A DNA stretch of 45,970 nucleotides from CAZIOH01 sp964540815 (lineage in GTDB: Bacteria; Myxococcota_A; Polyangia; Fen-1088): contig CAZIOH010000048.1 of NCBI GenBank assembly GCA_964540815.1, positions 1 to 45,970 on the forward strand, in the 5' to 3' direction. The notes under the pieces were generated by a model that worked only from the letters and a program-made list of their open reading frames with translations, was not told the DNA's origin and searched no databases. A program made the translations under genes and the position numbers. Position 1 is the first letter of the stretch. Each line of letters starts with the position of its first letter. Shown here one piece after another: positions 15,701-23,192 of the stretch.

Positions 15701-17669
15701 CGGCGCGCGACATGGTCGGCAGCCCCGCTCCCGCCGCCAGGTGGCTGCCGGCCACCCAGTCGTCGATGTACTGGGCGTTGGTCACCGCCGAGGTGGGGAT
15801 CTCGCCGTTGGCGTAGCGCACGAGATCGACCAGCGCCTGCGCGGCCTGATCGGTGACGGCGGTCCAGATGTTCATCGACCCCGAGACCTTCTCCCCGGTC
15901 AAGGGATCGTCGGCGTCCACCATGATCCCCCAGGCGCTCGGCGTCTGGGGGTTGGGGATGTTCTGCACCGTGTGATAGCGCAGATCGCCCTGGCGCACCG
16001 TGAAGCCCTGGGGACCGCAGGCCGGGTGATCGCCCATGGCGACCGGATTGTGGCAAAGGGTGAAGACCGGTTGCATGGCCACGATGGTCCCGATGGCCGC
16101 GATGCTCGGATCGCCGACCGCCTTGCGCTCCATGGCCACCGCGGTGGCCAGATCGTTCGCCATGGTGTCGCATGCGGCGTTGGTCCAGCCCATCGTGCGG
16201 CGGCAGGCGTTCACCTGCCGCGAGATGCGGGTGCCCTCGTCGTTGTCGTCCTGCTGGCCGTTCCACACCGGGTACTTCTGGTAGCAGCCGGTGCCGCCGC
16301 CCGTGCGCTTGCACTCGACCAGCCGGTCGGTCTGCACGGCGGCCTTCATGGCGAGATCCCACTCCTGGACCGCCCAGTCGGTCGGCTCGAACAGGTCCTT
16401 GTTGATGGTGGGATCGCCGGTCAGGTACCAGGGGATGGTGACGGCCTGGCGGCTGGCATAGGGCAGGGTGCACTGCTGGCGGAAGAGATCGCAGCGCGAT
16501 CCCGACCCGGCGGCCTCGCACTCGTCGGCCGTGCCGTTGCCGTCGGTGTCGCGGTTGGGATCGGCGGTGGGATCGCCGGTGGGATCCTCGGTCGTGGCCT
16601 TGGTCGCGCAGGCGACGGGCCCGGTCATCTTGACCGGATCGGCGTAGAAGTGGCTGCGCTGCCAGATGTTGTAGCGGGCCAGGAACCGGCTCCAGTCCTG
16701 ATCGAGGAGCCCGTAGTGGCGGTCGAAGGAGCGGCGGTAGTCGAAGTTGAACGCACCGATGTTCTGGAAGCGCACCCCGTCGAAGTCGAAGGCCTCGTAG
16801 TCGGTGTCGACCACCTTGCGGTAGGACTCGCGGATGGTGATCTCGACCGGGTTGCAGTCGCCCCAGGGATCGTTGCCGCCATGAAAGTACGCGCCCGGGA
16901 GCATGCAGGCCGGGAACTGCCCCGGACCGAACCCGAGGCTGGACAGGTCGACCGTCTGGGGCTTGGCGTAGGCCTTGTTGGTGACGTCGAAGTACCCGTT
17001 CTTGGAGTCGAAGTGGGGGGCGTTGGGATCATTCGGATCGAGCACGGTGTAGGCGTACGGCTCGTAGGTGACGGCCCCGTAGACCCCCAGCATGGACAGG
17101 GAGTCGTAGTCGTACGACGTGGTCACCAGGTTGGTCGACCAGTCGACCCGGAAGTACTGGCGCTGGTACCACACCCGGTCGGTGGTGTTCTCGACGACGA
17201 TGTTGAGCTGCTCGCCGGTCTGCGGGTTGTAGTCGTGCTTGATGTCGAAGTGGCTGAGGATCTTGTAGCTGGCGACGATCTGTCCGTCGTTGGTCGTCTT
17301 CGGTGTCGTCCCGCTGTAGGTGTTGCCCTTCCCGTCGGTGCCGTTGATCCGCTCGTAGGAGAGCCGGGCATTGAGGGTGTCCTCGGTGATCTCCCAGCGG
17401 ATGCGCGAGACCGGCTGGGCGTAGGTGGCCGTGAAGAGACCGTCCGAGCCTGCGCCATAGGAGACGTCGATGACGGTGCCGCGCTTGTAGAACTCGGGGT
17501 CGTCGGCGGTGCTCGTGAAGTCCGCGCCGATGAAGAAGGACTTGTCGAGGGCGTCGGCCTGCACCCGGTTGATGGCGCCGCGCTGCTGGGCGCAACCCAG
17601 GACCGAGGGCACGACCGCGAGGACGACCATGAAAGGCCATGACCACTTTCGAATCGAGCTTGCGAGCAT
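12741..17669 (-). CDS. Very large secreted zinc metalloprotease-like lipoprotein (metzincin motif)
   Basis: This is a 1642-residue exported protein. The ATG is preceded by GGAG eight bases upstream. The signal peptide ends in the lipobox VLGC (Cys26), so it is probably a surface or periplasmic lipoprotein. Residues 837-847 are HEMGHSVGLRH, the metzincin zinc motif HExxHxxGxxH. About 75 residues later comes STVMDYPGD, a Met-turn-like sequence. Both resemble the zinc-dependent proteases carrying DUF5117/DUF4953 domains. A DTDGNGTADECE segment at about residue 375, with flanking DPTGDPTADP, looks like a thrombospondin type 3 calcium-binding repeat. Much of the rest is Asn/Tyr/Asp-rich beta structure. 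A Cys-rich lipoprotein gene lies 176 bp upstream on the same strand. The catalytic class is well supported; the substrate is unknown, and predation or matrix turnover is a guess. Confidence 0.87.
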   Translation of the reverse strand: MLASSIRKWSWPFMVVLAVVPSVLGCAQQRGAINRVQADALDKSFFIGADFTSTADDPEFYKRGTVIDVSYGAGSDGLFTATYAQPVSRIRWEITEDTLNARLSYERINGTDGKGNTYSGTTPKTTNDGQIVASYKILSHFDIKHDYNPQTGEQLNIVVENTTDRVWYQRQYFRVDWSTNLVTTSYDYDSLSMLGVYGAVTYEPYAYTVLDPNDPNAPHFDSKNGYFDVTNKAYAKPQTVDLSSLGFGPGQFPACMLPGAYFHGGNDPWGDCNPVEITIRESYRKVVDTDYEAFDFDGVRFQNIGAFNFDYRRSFDRHYGLLDQDWSRFLARYNIWQRSHFYADPVKMTGPVACATKATTEDPTGDPTADPNRDTDGNGTADECEAAGSGSRCDLFRQQCTLPYASRQAVTIPWYLTGDPTINKDLFEPTDWAVQEWDLAMKAAVQTDRLVECKRTGGGTGCYQKYPVWNGQQDDNDEGTRISRQVNACRRTMGWTNAACDTMANDLATAVAMERKAVGDPSIAAIGTIVAMQPVFTLCHNPVAMGDHPACGPQGFTVRQGDLRYHTVQNIPNPQTPSAWGIMVDADDPLTGEKVSGSMNIWTAVTDQAAQALVDLVRYANGEIPTSAVTNAQYIDDWVAGSHLAAGAGLPTMSRAEVNQRLAGGSALDLGKFTALYNAPVGQDVQAVLQAGRARVADVQARNDLPSPGWAKVQATLAQARGTGVETQLLNPAIYQIAGVGNATSLVGPVADQVSPLALNNPMARARMHDMRENALAARGACVVDEAPEPTSMSGLADVLAAKFPKGQNETPAQTNDRTGRMFNYVRSRYHYAVLAHEMGHSVGLRHNFVSSSAPLFYRPQYWQLRTKNGNMTTPCTDAVADGSTCVGPRYWDPVTPEEQSQLIWMWMQSTVMDYPGDNSQDFLGLGVTDFAAARFFYGDNVPVYTNPNYAPGTAVGGGLAQTTDTFGGIVGIKYGLPSGNAANDFHYSQLQKNYSVIGNCYAVTPTPPPGWDESKDGIWNPVLDGKIVSIDGSATKCREQPVDWVGYTQLRQATAAEAGGQAYSGGPNVFVTSSGAKQLRVPFSFASDNWADTGNASVFRHDNGADPYEQVQFLINTQEDRHIFDNYRRGRSSFSLIAASDRSFQRYTSKMQGLAGGVGFLASIYRDIGTGGGYSFDSLWPIVIHDTAEENVIASTLIFDHFVRMLARPEPGEHYKRAATYNDPVLHSNTDPDDFGPPRATLGIGTAKPLLVIPNGSTGFLRDIGFGGRPIENNLATNQGDFNVEYIENCGSYYDKINTAYLLAQSEDRYISQSRRDFYDARFRAVGVADVFPDGFRRVLGNALTGDRSILGPRIAADATGSPILNSTASTATDPLANRYPKSPLGWPSFWPAGGATICFSAQGRNICNPYFSSDAGYGATAPTNTAPIDPQVGWEVQKFMMAWSVALIKANEKTDWMDSMRIYRVGQETDPGITPRVEWQDPASGQLYVARDLGSECLFGDATKGCAGGQVVQKGVAARVLQYANQLTARGYKLDVTNYPAVGGAPAGFNPNGRAMVLRQPGGSAIVLADPNISDLSPSGTSVTPIADCDQNIDPTCTALTPQQNMAAYELLSYKSVPDYLWQAELVYGWFNDPSARGTF

Positions 17670-17694
17670 TGCGTCACTCCATTGTCAAAGAGCA

Positions 17695-17725
17695 ACCGGA
17701 AGCGGCGGACTTCTCCGCTTCCGGT
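17695..17725 (-). terminator. Stem-loop between the Cys-rich lipoprotein and metalloprotease genes
   Basis: ACCGGAAGCGG and CCGCTTCCGGT form a perfect 11-bp stem around a 9-nt loop. On the minus strand it is followed by TTGCTCTTTG, a modest T-rich stretch. It lies 26 bp upstream of the metalloprotease ATG, so it could terminate the upstream gene, attenuate the downstream one, or shield its 5' end. Confidence 0.5.
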
Positions 17726-17845
17726 GCACGCGGCTAACGAGGGTCCCGAGGTGCAAGTGCAATGGTTCAATGTGGGAAGTGCGAAGACGCCGTCATGTCC
17801 CCCATCGGTCCGGGGAGCCCGCCAGGGCAACCCCAGGGCGGTGCC

Positions 17846-18925
17846 CTAAGGCCAGCTGCAGAACCCGTGATCGATCCCCATCGTCTGGGCCGTGGTGTCG
17901 CACGTCAGCCCCGTGTCGGTCTGATCGCGGCAATCCGCGGCCTTGTCACACTGCTGGATGCAATAGCCGAGATCCCCGACCTGGGCCGTCATGCTGAACG
18001 GGGCGCAGATCCCGTGGTTGGTGGTCGCGGTCGGCGCCAGCGGCGTCGCCATGAGGGCGTAGTTGCAGGCGGTGTTCGACCCCACCACGCAGTTGGTGCT
18101 GCAGAAGGACAGCGTGCCGGCGGACGAGCTCAGGCACTGCTCCTGGCACAGCCCTGGCGGGACCGGATCGGTGCTGACCGCCGGCGCCATGACCTTCGGA
18201 TCGCAGTGGTTGTAGAGGGGGAGGCCGGGCAAGTTCACGCTGGTGTCCACGCAGACGTTGATCAGGCACTTGCGCGAGGCCGGGCACTCCGCGTCGGACG
18301 AGCAGGTCGGAAAACAGATGCCGGAGGTGTCACCGGCGGTGGCCGTGAGAGGCTGGCAGGCGACGTCCGGCCGGCTCTGGCACTTCTCGGTCACCGTGGG
18401 ATCGCTCTCGACGGTGCAGGACTCGAAGCAGTAGTAGATGGGAGCCGCCGTGGAGTTGATGTTCTGACACACGCCACCTGCCTTGGTGCAGTTCGCGTCC
18501 GTGGCGCCCGAGCACTGGATGGTGCAGTAGCCGCCCGCCGGCCCCGCCGCTCCGTAGAAGTCGTTGCCTCCAGGCTTGAGGCAATCGAGGACCGTGCCGC
18601 AGTCATGGGCGGTCGCACAGGATGCCCCGAGGAAGGACGTCGGCTGCGCGCCGCCACCCGCCCCGCCACCCTTGCCGCCCGTCCCCCCGGATGTCCCCGC
18701 CGTTCCCTTGCCGCCGCTGCCTCCACTCGTGCCCGCCGTGCCTGCTCCCCCCGTTCCCGTGCCGCCGTCCTTGGGCGTGCTGCTGCTACTGCCACAGGCG
18801 GCGAGACCGAGACCAGCCAGCATGACGGCAACGGCCATGACATGAATCCTCGGCTCGAAGCTCGCGCGCGCGGCTTCGGCCCGGGGACGGGCAATGAGTG
18901 AATGGGACCGAGAAGCGGCGCTCAT
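17846..18925 (-). CDS. Cysteine-rich lipoprotein with Gly/Ser/Thr linker
   Basis: This 359-residue protein has no family that I can name. The ATG at 18925 is chosen because GGAGGA lies six bases upstream; an upstream in-frame start at 19042 lacks support. A long basic N-region leads to a hydrophobic core and the lipobox LAAC (Cys at about 44). Next comes a linker of about 40 residues made almost only of Gly, Ser, Thr, Ala and Lys, typical of Myxococcota surface lipoproteins. The remaining 270 residues contain many cysteines in spaced patterns (ASCATAHDCGTVLDC, CSSDAECPASRKC, CDKAADCRDQTDTGLTC), resembling small disulfide-rich modules. It probably forms a stalked, disulfide-stabilised surface domain. 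It precedes the metalloprotease gene on the same strand, separated by a stem-loop. Confidence 0.83.
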   Translation of the reverse strand: MSAASRSHSLIARPRAEAARASFEPRIHVMAVAVMLAGLGLAACGSSSSTPKDGGTGTGGAGTAGTSGGSGGKGTAGTSGGTGGKGGGAGGGAQPTSFLGASCATAHDCGTVLDCLKPGGNDFYGAAGPAGGYCTIQCSGATDANCTKAGGVCQNINSTAAPIYYCFESCTVESDPTVTEKCQSRPDVACQPLTATAGDTSGICFPTCSSDAECPASRKCLINVCVDTSVNLPGLPLYNHCDPKVMAPAVSTDPVPPGLCQEQCLSSSAGTLSFCSTNCVVGSNTACNYALMATPLAPTATTNHGICAPFSMTAQVGDLGYCIQQCDKAADCRDQTDTGLTCDTTAQTMGIDHGFCSWP

Positions 18926-19293
18926 GCGTTCCTCCACGTGATCGGATTGTCTGTCATCTGGCGGGCCAAGGACGGTCAAAAGGACGGTCAAACGGGCGGT
19001 CGAGAGGCGGGCAAACAGACGCGCCTTGCAGCGGCAGTCCAACGACTCCGAGGAGTGTGTCGGGTTTGGCCTTCACCTTCGCATGGCCCATCTGGGGTTC
19101 GCGCATGTGGCGACTGGTCGAACGCTCGCACCTTTGAGTGGCATCGGCAACAGGATTCCTGATACTCCTAGCAAAAAAACGAACTAGAATCCGGCGGTTC
19201 CCGCGCCCTTGCGTGGTCTTTTCGACCTTCCGGGGCCGAACTGCGACGCGCGCCGGCCGGCCGGGAGCACGAAGGAGAGCGAAAGGGCAACAA
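18926..19293. other. Divergent intergenic region with tandem 12-mers
   Basis: This 368-bp region separates the Cys-rich lipoprotein (-) from the outer-membrane protein (+). It holds three tandem 12-bp units at 18968-19003 and an A-rich stretch near 19172-19190. The latter has a TAGAAT hexamer that may serve the plus-strand gene, but no good -35 is paired with it. No small gene is convincing here. Confidence 0.65.
18968..19003. repeat. Three tandem 12-bp repeats, possible operator or promoter elements
   Basis: AAGGACGGTCAA is present twice in direct succession, followed by the variant ACGGGCGGTCGA. On the minus strand the unit reads TTGACCGTCCTT, so each perfect copy offers a -35-like TTGACC directed towards the Cys-rich lipoprotein, whose start is about 50 bp away. 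No clear -10 stands at 17 bp. Direct repeats here may be regulator sites. Confidence 0.5.
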
Positions 19294-20562
19294 ATGATGA
19301 AAAGCTTCACCTGCCCCGCCACCAACGGCGCACGGAGTTTCATGCCGAGCCCAGACCAGATCCGTGACGACCGTCCTTGCCCCGAGGGTTGCGCTGCCCG
19401 CAGGCCCGGGCCCCTCGGCGTCCGCCGAAGGGGGCCATGGCCGCTCGCCGCGTGGTCCCGGCGTGCGCGTGTCGCGGCCTGGCTCGCCGTCCCGCTCGCG
19501 ACGCTGGCCGGAGCCGGCGCGCGGCCGGCCTTCGCTCAACGCACGGGGCTCGCGGATCGGGCGGACGTGGCGGCCTCCGTGTCCGACGAGGTCGAGCCCG
19601 AAGGTGGTCCCATGCACCGCTGGCGCGGCAGCTACATCGCCCTCGACCAGTCGGTGACGACGCAGACGGTGCGGGTGGGCGCGGACTTTCAGTCCTACGA
19701 TCCGACCTACGAGCTGTGGCTGTCGGCCAAGCCCCAGTACTACTTCATCGATCGGGCCCACAACAAGCTCAGCCTCAGCGTCTGGCTGAACGCCTTCTGG
19801 GAGCTCACGAACTCCGACACCACCACCAAGCAGCGCGAGATCCTGCTCGGGCCGACCTTCGTGACCGCGCCGTACCTCCACGTGTTTCGCCGGGGGCTCT
19901 GGGGCGATCGCCCGGGCTACAAGACCGCCGTCTCCGTCGGCCCACGCATCGTCCTGCCGACCGACAAGGCGTCCTGGGATTCGGGTCAGTACGTGAGCCT
20001 CGGCGTCACGAGCTTCCTGTCGCAGGGCGTGCCCCTGCGGGGAGAGGACGCCCGCTTCTGGCGAGGCGCGGAGTTCACGCTCGGCGTCGCGGCCGGGGCT
20101 CCCATCTCGAGGGCCACCTCCGCGGTCAACAACGACATCCGTCAGCTGCGGGAGGATGTCGCCGGCCGGTTGATCGTCTCCGATCAGCTGCGCGGGAGCA
20201 TGAACACCAAGTACTACCTCAACCTCTCGGCGAGCGCCGACGTTCAGGTCACCAGCCGCACGACCTTCTCGGCCTCGTACGTGATCCTCGACTCGTGGGC
20301 GTACCTCCCGAACGATGCGCAGGTGTGTAGCCTCTTCACGGGCTGCGTGGCGCCGATGGGTGGGGACAATCCGCCCAACTTCCGGGTCGCGACCTGGCTC
20401 ACCGCCTCGCTCGCCTACGAGCTCACCAAGACGCTCAACCTCGCCGTCGGGTACTTCAACCGGGCCAACCAGATCGGTCCGGACGGACAGCGGCGCAGCC
20501 CCTTCTGGAGCCCGGACGCCCGCTTGTTCGTGACCGTCACCGGCGTCATCCCCGACAAGTAG
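19294..20562 (+). CDS. Predicted outer-membrane beta-barrel protein of unknown function
   Basis: This 422-residue protein matches no family I can name. The ATG at 19294 follows AAGGG by about six bases, with a further AAGGAG upstream. The frame is open back to 19138 without better signals. An unusually long N-region of about 70 residues, rich in Arg and Pro, precedes a hydrophobic stretch (VAAWLAVPLATLAGAGARPAFAQ) that looks like a signal peptide ending AFAQ. A later start near MPSPDQ is also possible. The mature part shows alternating aromatic/polar strands (YELWLSAKPQYYFIDR, KLSLSVWLNAFWELTN, KYYLNLSASADVQVTS, TWLTASLAYELTKTLNLAVGYF) typical of outer-membrane barrels. Barrel assignment is by pattern only. 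Confidence 0.8.
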   Translation: MMKSFTCPATNGARSFMPSPDQIRDDRPCPEGCAARRPGPLGVRRRGPWPLAAWSRRARVAAWLAVPLATLAGAGARPAFAQRTGLADRADVAASVSDEVEPEGGPMHRWRGSYIALDQSVTTQTVRVGADFQSYDPTYELWLSAKPQYYFIDRAHNKLSLSVWLNAFWELTNSDTTTKQREILLGPTFVTAPYLHVFRRGLWGDRPGYKTAVSVGPRIVLPTDKASWDSGQYVSLGVTSFLSQGVPLRGEDARFWRGAEFTLGVAAGAPISRATSAVNNDIRQLREDVAGRLIVSDQLRGSMNTKYYLNLSASADVQVTSRTTFSASYVILDSWAYLPNDAQVCSLFTGCVAPMGGDNPPNFRVATWLTASLAYELTKTLNLAVGYFNRANQIGPDGQRRSPFWSPDARLFVTVTGVIPDK

Positions 20563-20584
20563 CCGACGCCGACCTGGCCTCGAC

Positions 20585-22558
20585 TCATCGGCGGACGGGC
20601 GCCTGACCCGGCCGGAGCTCGACCGAGTCGAGCACGGCCACGCTGCCGTCGGGGCGCCGGAGCGCGAGCTCGTGGACCCCGCAAGCCAGCTCGAGCGCGT
20701 CGATCGGGGTCTTCTTGCCGGTGTCGCGCTCGTCGAGCCAGATCTCGGCGCCTGCGTGCTCGGTCAGGCTGAGGAGGCAGGCGGCGGCAGGGGCCGCCGC
20801 CGTGGCCGAGCTCGGCATCAAGATGGGCTCGATCCGGATGGGCGCCGCCTTCGGCTCGAGCCTCGGCTCGGGGCCGCGCAGGGCGAGGGGCCCGGTCACC
20901 ATCGACGTGGCCTGAGTGGCGCGCCCGCGCGCGAGCAGCACGGTGAGCCCGACCAGGAAGACGCCCCCGGCGACGGTGCCGACGACCCAGTTCGGTTGTC
21001 TTTGAAGCCGGGTGAGCCAGGCGTTCGGCCGGTGCCGCGCGTGGGGGTACGGTTTGCCGTCGGGCTGGGTGGTCTCCGAGACGGCGGCCGAGCCCTCCTC
21101 GTCGTCGTACGAATCACCGAGGTCCGCGCCGAGGGTGGTGTCGCCCGCCTCCCAGCGGAGGTTTCCTTCCTCGTCGTGCGGGTCCGGATTCTCGCGCCGG
21201 TCCTGGTCGGCACTGGCCGCGAGGCCCGGCCATCCCCGCACGGCGGGACGGCTGGCCCGGCTCGTGTGCACGAAAGGCATGGACTCCCGTGTCCCCCTGC
21301 GGGCGCCGCGGGCGTCGTCGTACCGGATGTCGTCGACGTCGATGTCGGCCTCGGTCTCGGCTTCTGCCTCCGACTCCTGTCCGTCGTCGCCGTGCGCGTC
21401 CGCCGCCTCGAAGAAGGGGGAGCGGGTGACCTGGGTCTTGCCTTCGTCGAGGCTCACCGGTGGAGCTGATGCAGCCAGATCCTCGTCCCCTCCGTCGAGC
21501 TCGATCTCGGGAGCCTCCTCGGCGGCCGCCGCGGCGATCTCCGCGGTCGCCCGGAGCGGCTCCGCTGGAGCCAGCTCGACCGCGGCCAGGGCGCTCGCCG
21601 CGGCGATCTCCGGTCGGGGGACACGCCGAGCGCCGGCACCGCCACCGGCCAGGGCCTCTGCCTCGACCCCGACCAGCATCTCGCTCGGCCCCGTCGCGAC
21701 CTCGAGCCCCGGTCCCGGCTGCCGGGCCGCGCGCGTGAGCTCGGCGGCGAGCTCGCGCACGCTCGGGAAGCGCTCCTCCGGACGGAACGACAGCGCCCGG
21801 CGCAGGACCTCGTCGACCGCGGCCGGTATCCCCGCGACCACCTCGGCGAGCGGCGGCGGGGGAGGCGCCCCGGCCCGCAGCTCCACCCGCTCCGCGGACT
21901 CCACCGGGAAGGGCAGCTTGCCTCCGAGCAGCTCGTACGCGATCGCCCCGAGCGCGAACTGGTCCACCCGCTCGTCGAGCGGGGTCGTGCTGCCGGGCAT
22001 CTGCTCGGGCGCGAGATAGGCCGGGGACTGAGGCACGGCCGAGGCGACCCGGAACTCCTTGCCCCACCCGAACCCGGCGACCTGGGCGGCCGGGACGCCC
22101 GTGCCCGGCAACAGCACCAGCTCGGGTCGCAGATCCCCGTGGATGAGTCCGAGCCGGTGGCTCGACGCGAGGGCGGCCGAGACCGCCTCGACGATCGCCA
22201 CGCCGCGGGCGAGGGGCAGCCTGCCCGCCTGGGCCATCGCCAGCCATAGCGGCTCGGCGTCGGTTCGCTGCATGACCACGAAGGCGGGCAGCTCGCCGCT
22301 CACGGAGAAGTCGAGGATCTGCACCACGTGAACATCGCGGAGCAAGGAGGCCACACGCGCGGCGCGCTGAATGCGCGCGGCGGCCTCGGGACGCAGGAGC
22401 GACTCGGCCGGGAACAGGCGAATGAAGAAGCGTCCGGGGATGCGCTCGTGGCGAGCTTCGTAGAGGTGATCGCGCACATCCCCGACGGCCTGACCCAGCC
22501 GATAGCCTTTTCCCAAGACGGAGCCCCTGAGCTCGGTTACCTGCGTCATGTCGGTCAT
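20585..22558 (-). CDS. Degenerate Ser/Thr kinase (probable pseudokinase) with membrane anchor and PEGA-like domain
   Basis: This 657-residue protein has a kinase-like fold at about residues 18-280. Key catalytic positions are altered. The glycine-rich loop is not recognisable. The usual VAIK lysine is Arg47 (FFIRLF). HRDLKPEN reads HGDLRPEL, so the Asp is kept and the Asn lost. DFG reads GFG (162-164), losing the magnesium-binding Asp. Structural markers remain: YLAPEQ (APE motif) and DERVDQFALGAIAYELL. An acidic, low-complexity linker of about 240 residues follows, then a membrane segment at about 523-545 (WVVGTVAGGVFLVGLTVLLA). The external C-terminal domain (GAEIWLDERDTGKKTPID...CGVHELAL) resembles a PEGA domain. 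It is divergently transcribed from the pilus tip operon, so a sensing or scaffolding role there is possible. The start is the ATG at 22558; 22549 is an alternative. Confidence 0.87.
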   Translation of the reverse strand: MTDMTQVTELRGSVLGKGYRLGQAVGDVRDHLYEARHERIPGRFFIRLFPAESLLRPEAAARIQRAARVASLLRDVHVVQILDFSVSGELPAFVVMQRTDAEPLWLAMAQAGRLPLARGVAIVEAVSAALASSHRLGLIHGDLRPELVLLPGTGVPAAQVAGFGWGKEFRVASAVPQSPAYLAPEQMPGSTTPLDERVDQFALGAIAYELLGGKLPFPVESAERVELRAGAPPPPPLAEVVAGIPAAVDEVLRRALSFRPEERFPSVRELAAELTRAARQPGPGLEVATGPSEMLVGVEAEALAGGGAGARRVPRPEIAAASALAAVELAPAEPLRATAEIAAAAAEEAPEIELDGGDEDLAASAPPVSLDEGKTQVTRSPFFEAADAHGDDGQESEAEAETEADIDVDDIRYDDARGARRGTRESMPFVHTSRASRPAVRGWPGLAASADQDRRENPDPHDEEGNLRWEAGDTTLGADLGDSYDDEEGSAAVSETTQPDGKPYPHARHRPNAWLTRLQRQPNWVVGTVAGGVFLVGLTVLLARGRATQATSMVTGPLALRGPEPRLEPKAAPIRIEPILMPSSATAAAPAAACLLSLTEHAGAEIWLDERDTGKKTPIDALELACGVHELALRRPDGSVAVLDSVELRPGQAPVRR

Positions 22559-22703
22559 GGTACTACACAGCCAGGACCCCGGCGAAGGCGCGGGTCGGCC
22601 GCGAAGCGGCATGGATGCCGCGTGCCGGGCCCGCGCGAGAGGCATCCCGCGCGCATGGGCACCAGACGCGGGCGCGCCATTCAGAAAGGCCGCGCATCCG
22701 TCG

Positions 22704-23192
22704 ATGTCCGCACCGATGTCTCCCGGTGCGCCCGCTCGCGACGGTCATCCGCGCCGCGCCGCCACCTCCGGCTTCACGATGCTGGAGGTGATGGTGGCGC
22801 TGGTGCTGGCCACCATCGGGCTGCTCGGCACGGTCGCCGTCCAGCAGACGCTCTTCGGAGCCACCGCCAACGCTCAGGAGTCCGCGGTCGCGGCCCGCCT
22901 GGCGACGCGTGCCATGGAGGAGCTGCAGGCCAAGGTCATCACGGCGGGTCCGCCGGTCGTCGACCAGATGGCCGCCGCGGTCACCGGCGGCTGGGTGACG
23001 ACCGGGTACCTCAACGCGCTCGGAGCGACGAGCGCCGCGCCCACCTCCGACTTCCGGTTCCAGCGCGAGATCCAGGTGACCAACCTCGGGGTTGGCCAGC
23101 CCTACAACCTGTCGGTGCAGATCACCTACGGGCTCGACACCGGCGCGCCGCGCCAGGTCCGGCTCGACGCCCAGCGGTGGAAGGTCTGGTGA
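22704..23192 (+). CDS. pilV: Type IV pilus minor pilin, PilV-like
   Basis: This 162-residue prepilin opens the pilus tip operon. The leader ends with the type III signal SG|FTMLEVMVALVLATIGLLG: cleavage after Gly, a methylatable Phe and Glu at +5, then the hydrophobic alpha-1 helix. The motif MLEVMVALVL matches PilV/GspI-type minor pilins, and a short globular domain of about 125 residues follows. The ATG at 22704 gives a leader of roughly 25 residues, long but common in minor pilins; 22716 is an alternative, and the frame is open back to 22548. The stop overlaps the next gene (GTGA). Minor pilins prime pilus assembly and form the tip with PilY1. The exact subtype (PilV or GspI) is assigned by helix motif and gene order. 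Confidence 0.85.
   Translation: MSAPMSPGAPARDGHPRRAATSGFTMLEVMVALVLATIGLLGTVAVQQTLFGATANAQESAVAARLATRAMEELQAKVITAGPPVVDQMAAAVTGGWVTTGYLNALGATSAAPTSDFRFQREIQVTNLGVGQPYNLSVQITYGLDTGAPRQVRLDAQRWKVW

Noticed and set aside
13752..17642. Plus-strand open frame of 1296 codons antisense to the metalloprotease
   Set aside because: It mirrors a real gene in GC-rich DNA. The translation is low-complexity Val/Gly/Arg/His without domains, while the minus strand has a signal peptide, lipobox and zinc motif.
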